NCBI RefSeq assembly: GCF_002001045.1
Contig: NZ_MUNR01000010.1
Location: forward strand, 124,001 to 188,000
DNA from: Rhodanobacter sp. C01
GTDB taxonomy: Bacteria; Pseudomonadota; Gammaproteobacteria; Xanthomonadales; Rhodanobacteraceae
DNA length: 64,000 nucleotides
Direction: 5' to 3'
Shown here: one piece after another, positions 63,417 through 64,000 of the stretch
Layout of the letters: each line of letters starts with the position of its first letter
Numbering within the stretch: the stretch's first letter is position 1
Program-made: the position numbers and the translations under genes
Notes under the pieces: generated by a model
Told to the model about the DNA's origin: nothing
Seen by the model: the letters and a program-made list of their open reading frames with translations, nothing else
Databases searched by the model: none

Positions 63417-64000
63417 ATGCGCCATCCGACCCACTACGACGTCATCGTGATCGGCGGCGGCCACGCCGGCACCGAGGCCGCACTGGCGTCCGCACGTACC
63501 GGTGCACGCACCCTGCTGCTCAGCCACAACATCGAGACGATCGGCCAGATGAGCTGCAACCCAGCCATCGGCGGCATTGGCAAGGGTCACCTCGTCAAGG
63601 AGATCGACGCGCTCGGCGGTGCCATGGCGCAGGCAGCGGATCGCGCCGGCATCCAGTGGCGCACACTGAACGCGTCAAAGGGACCGGCCGTTCGCGCCAC
63701 CCGCTGCCAGGCCGACCGTGCACTGTACAAGGCAGCGATCCGGCGCAGCGTGGAAACCCAGCCGAACCTGGAGTTGTTCCAGCAGGCCGTGGACGACCTG
63801 ATCATCGAGCACGGCCGGGTCACCGGCGTGATGACCCAGATGGGCCTCTCGTTCGGTGCGAACGCGGTAGTGCTCACGGCAGGCACCTTCCTCGCCGGCA
63901 AGATCCATATCGGTCCGGCGCAGTACGCGGGTGGCCGTGCCGGCGATCCGCCGGCCAGCACGCTGGCGCAGAAACTCCGCGAACTGCCCGTGGCCGCCGA
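63417..64000 (+). CDS. mnmG: MnmG (GidA), tRNA uridine-5-carboxymethylaminomethyl synthesis enzyme (partial)
   Basis: The frame is open from ATG 63417 to the right edge, giving the first 194 residues. The FAD-binding motif [16 protein letters not shown] (about 11-26) is followed by [19 protein letters not shown] (about 42-60) and [20 protein letters not shown] (about 78-97), all diagnostic of MnmG. With MnmE it makes the cmnm5 modification of the tRNA wobble uridine. The C-terminal part is outside the window. The start is preceded by CAGGTCAG; no further ATG upstream is compatible with the family N-terminus. Confidence 0.97.
   Translation, partial: MRHPTHYDVIVIGGGHAGTEAALASARTGARTLLLSHNIETIGQMSCNPAIGGIGKGHLVKEIDALGGAMAQAADRAGIQWRTLNASKGPAVRATRCQADRALYKAAIRRSVETQPNLELFQQAVDDLIIEHGRVTGVMTQMGLSFGANAVVLTAGTFLAGKIHIGPAQYAGGRAGDPPASTLAQKLRELPVAA

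Noticed and set aside
1-64000. CRISPR arrays, prophage genes, toxin-antitoxin or defence operons
   Set aside because: I saw no regularly spaced repeats, integrase, phage structural genes or recognised defence proteins anywhere in the window.

Overview
The window is GC-rich chromosomal DNA with dense, short-spaced operons and many ATGA start/stop overlaps. Gene content and order (phn C-P lyase genes, a thr operon and an ilv/leu superoperon each headed by a leader peptide, a bioB-bioF-bioH-bioC cluster, gtr-type surface glycan genes, a perfect CRP/Clp-type site) point to a gammaproteobacterium of the Xanthomonadales, most likely Rhodanobacteraceae (Rhodanobacter/Dyella-like). The family assignment is an inference from content and protein character; no rRNA or tRNA is present to confirm it.

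Layout. 1-5195: a divergent phosphonate locus, with phnG-H-I-J-K on the minus strand (phnK runs off the left edge) and phnF, a DUF1045 gene and phnN on the plus strand, separated by a perfect palindrome that is the likely PhnF operator. 5238-19485: an organophosphate-flavoured block holding a DUF5690 MFS transporter, two exported nucleotide-pyrophosphatase-type phosphodiesterases, an exported glycerophosphodiesterase, a TonB-dependent receptor, an LTA-synthase-type sulfatase-fold enzyme and a lipoprotein 5'-nucleotidase, with three small uncharacterised genes. 19486-24809: a small membrane protein, a probable insertion-sequence end remnant, a GMC oxidoreductase, an exported creatininase-family protein, a YVTN beta-propeller protein and a methyltransferase.

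24853-42294: the amino-acid core. A threonine leader peptide precedes hom (a ThrA-like homoserine dehydrogenase lacking its aspartokinase half), thrB and thrC; a perfect REP-type inverted repeat lies between thrB and thrC. A Leu/Val/Ile-rich leader with a canonical attenuator precedes leuA-ilvE-leuC-leuD-leuB-ilvC-(VOC protein)-ilvG-ilvM-ilvA-ilvD. Aspartate semialdehyde is carried to threonine and then through IlvA to the branched-chain amino acids within 18 kb.

42358-49199: ubiA, a polyprenyl-linked surface-glycan module (large membrane glycosyltransferase, GtrB-like GT2, GtrA-like flippase), a sulfotransferase-family protein, comF and a small membrane protein. 49353-54100: biotin synthesis genes bioB-bioF-trhO-bioH-bioC, with the tRNA hydroxylase gene trhO embedded. 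54348-64000: a flavin-binding PNPOx-like protein, tag, a frameshifted EamA transporter, a fatty acid hydroxylase, a second PLP dehydratase coupled to an aldose epimerase, pepN, a 61-residue protein downstream of a perfect Clp/CRP site, a 0.5-kb structured intergenic region with two strong hairpins, and the start of mnmG, which runs off the right edge.

The least explained items are the lone homoserine dehydrogenase under an intact thr leader, the VOC protein inside the ilv operon, the 68-nt-looped inverted repeat ending in a U-tract before ilvC, the DUF5690 transporter beside the phn genes, and the structured region before mnmG. I did not find a clear new defence or mobile system in this window.
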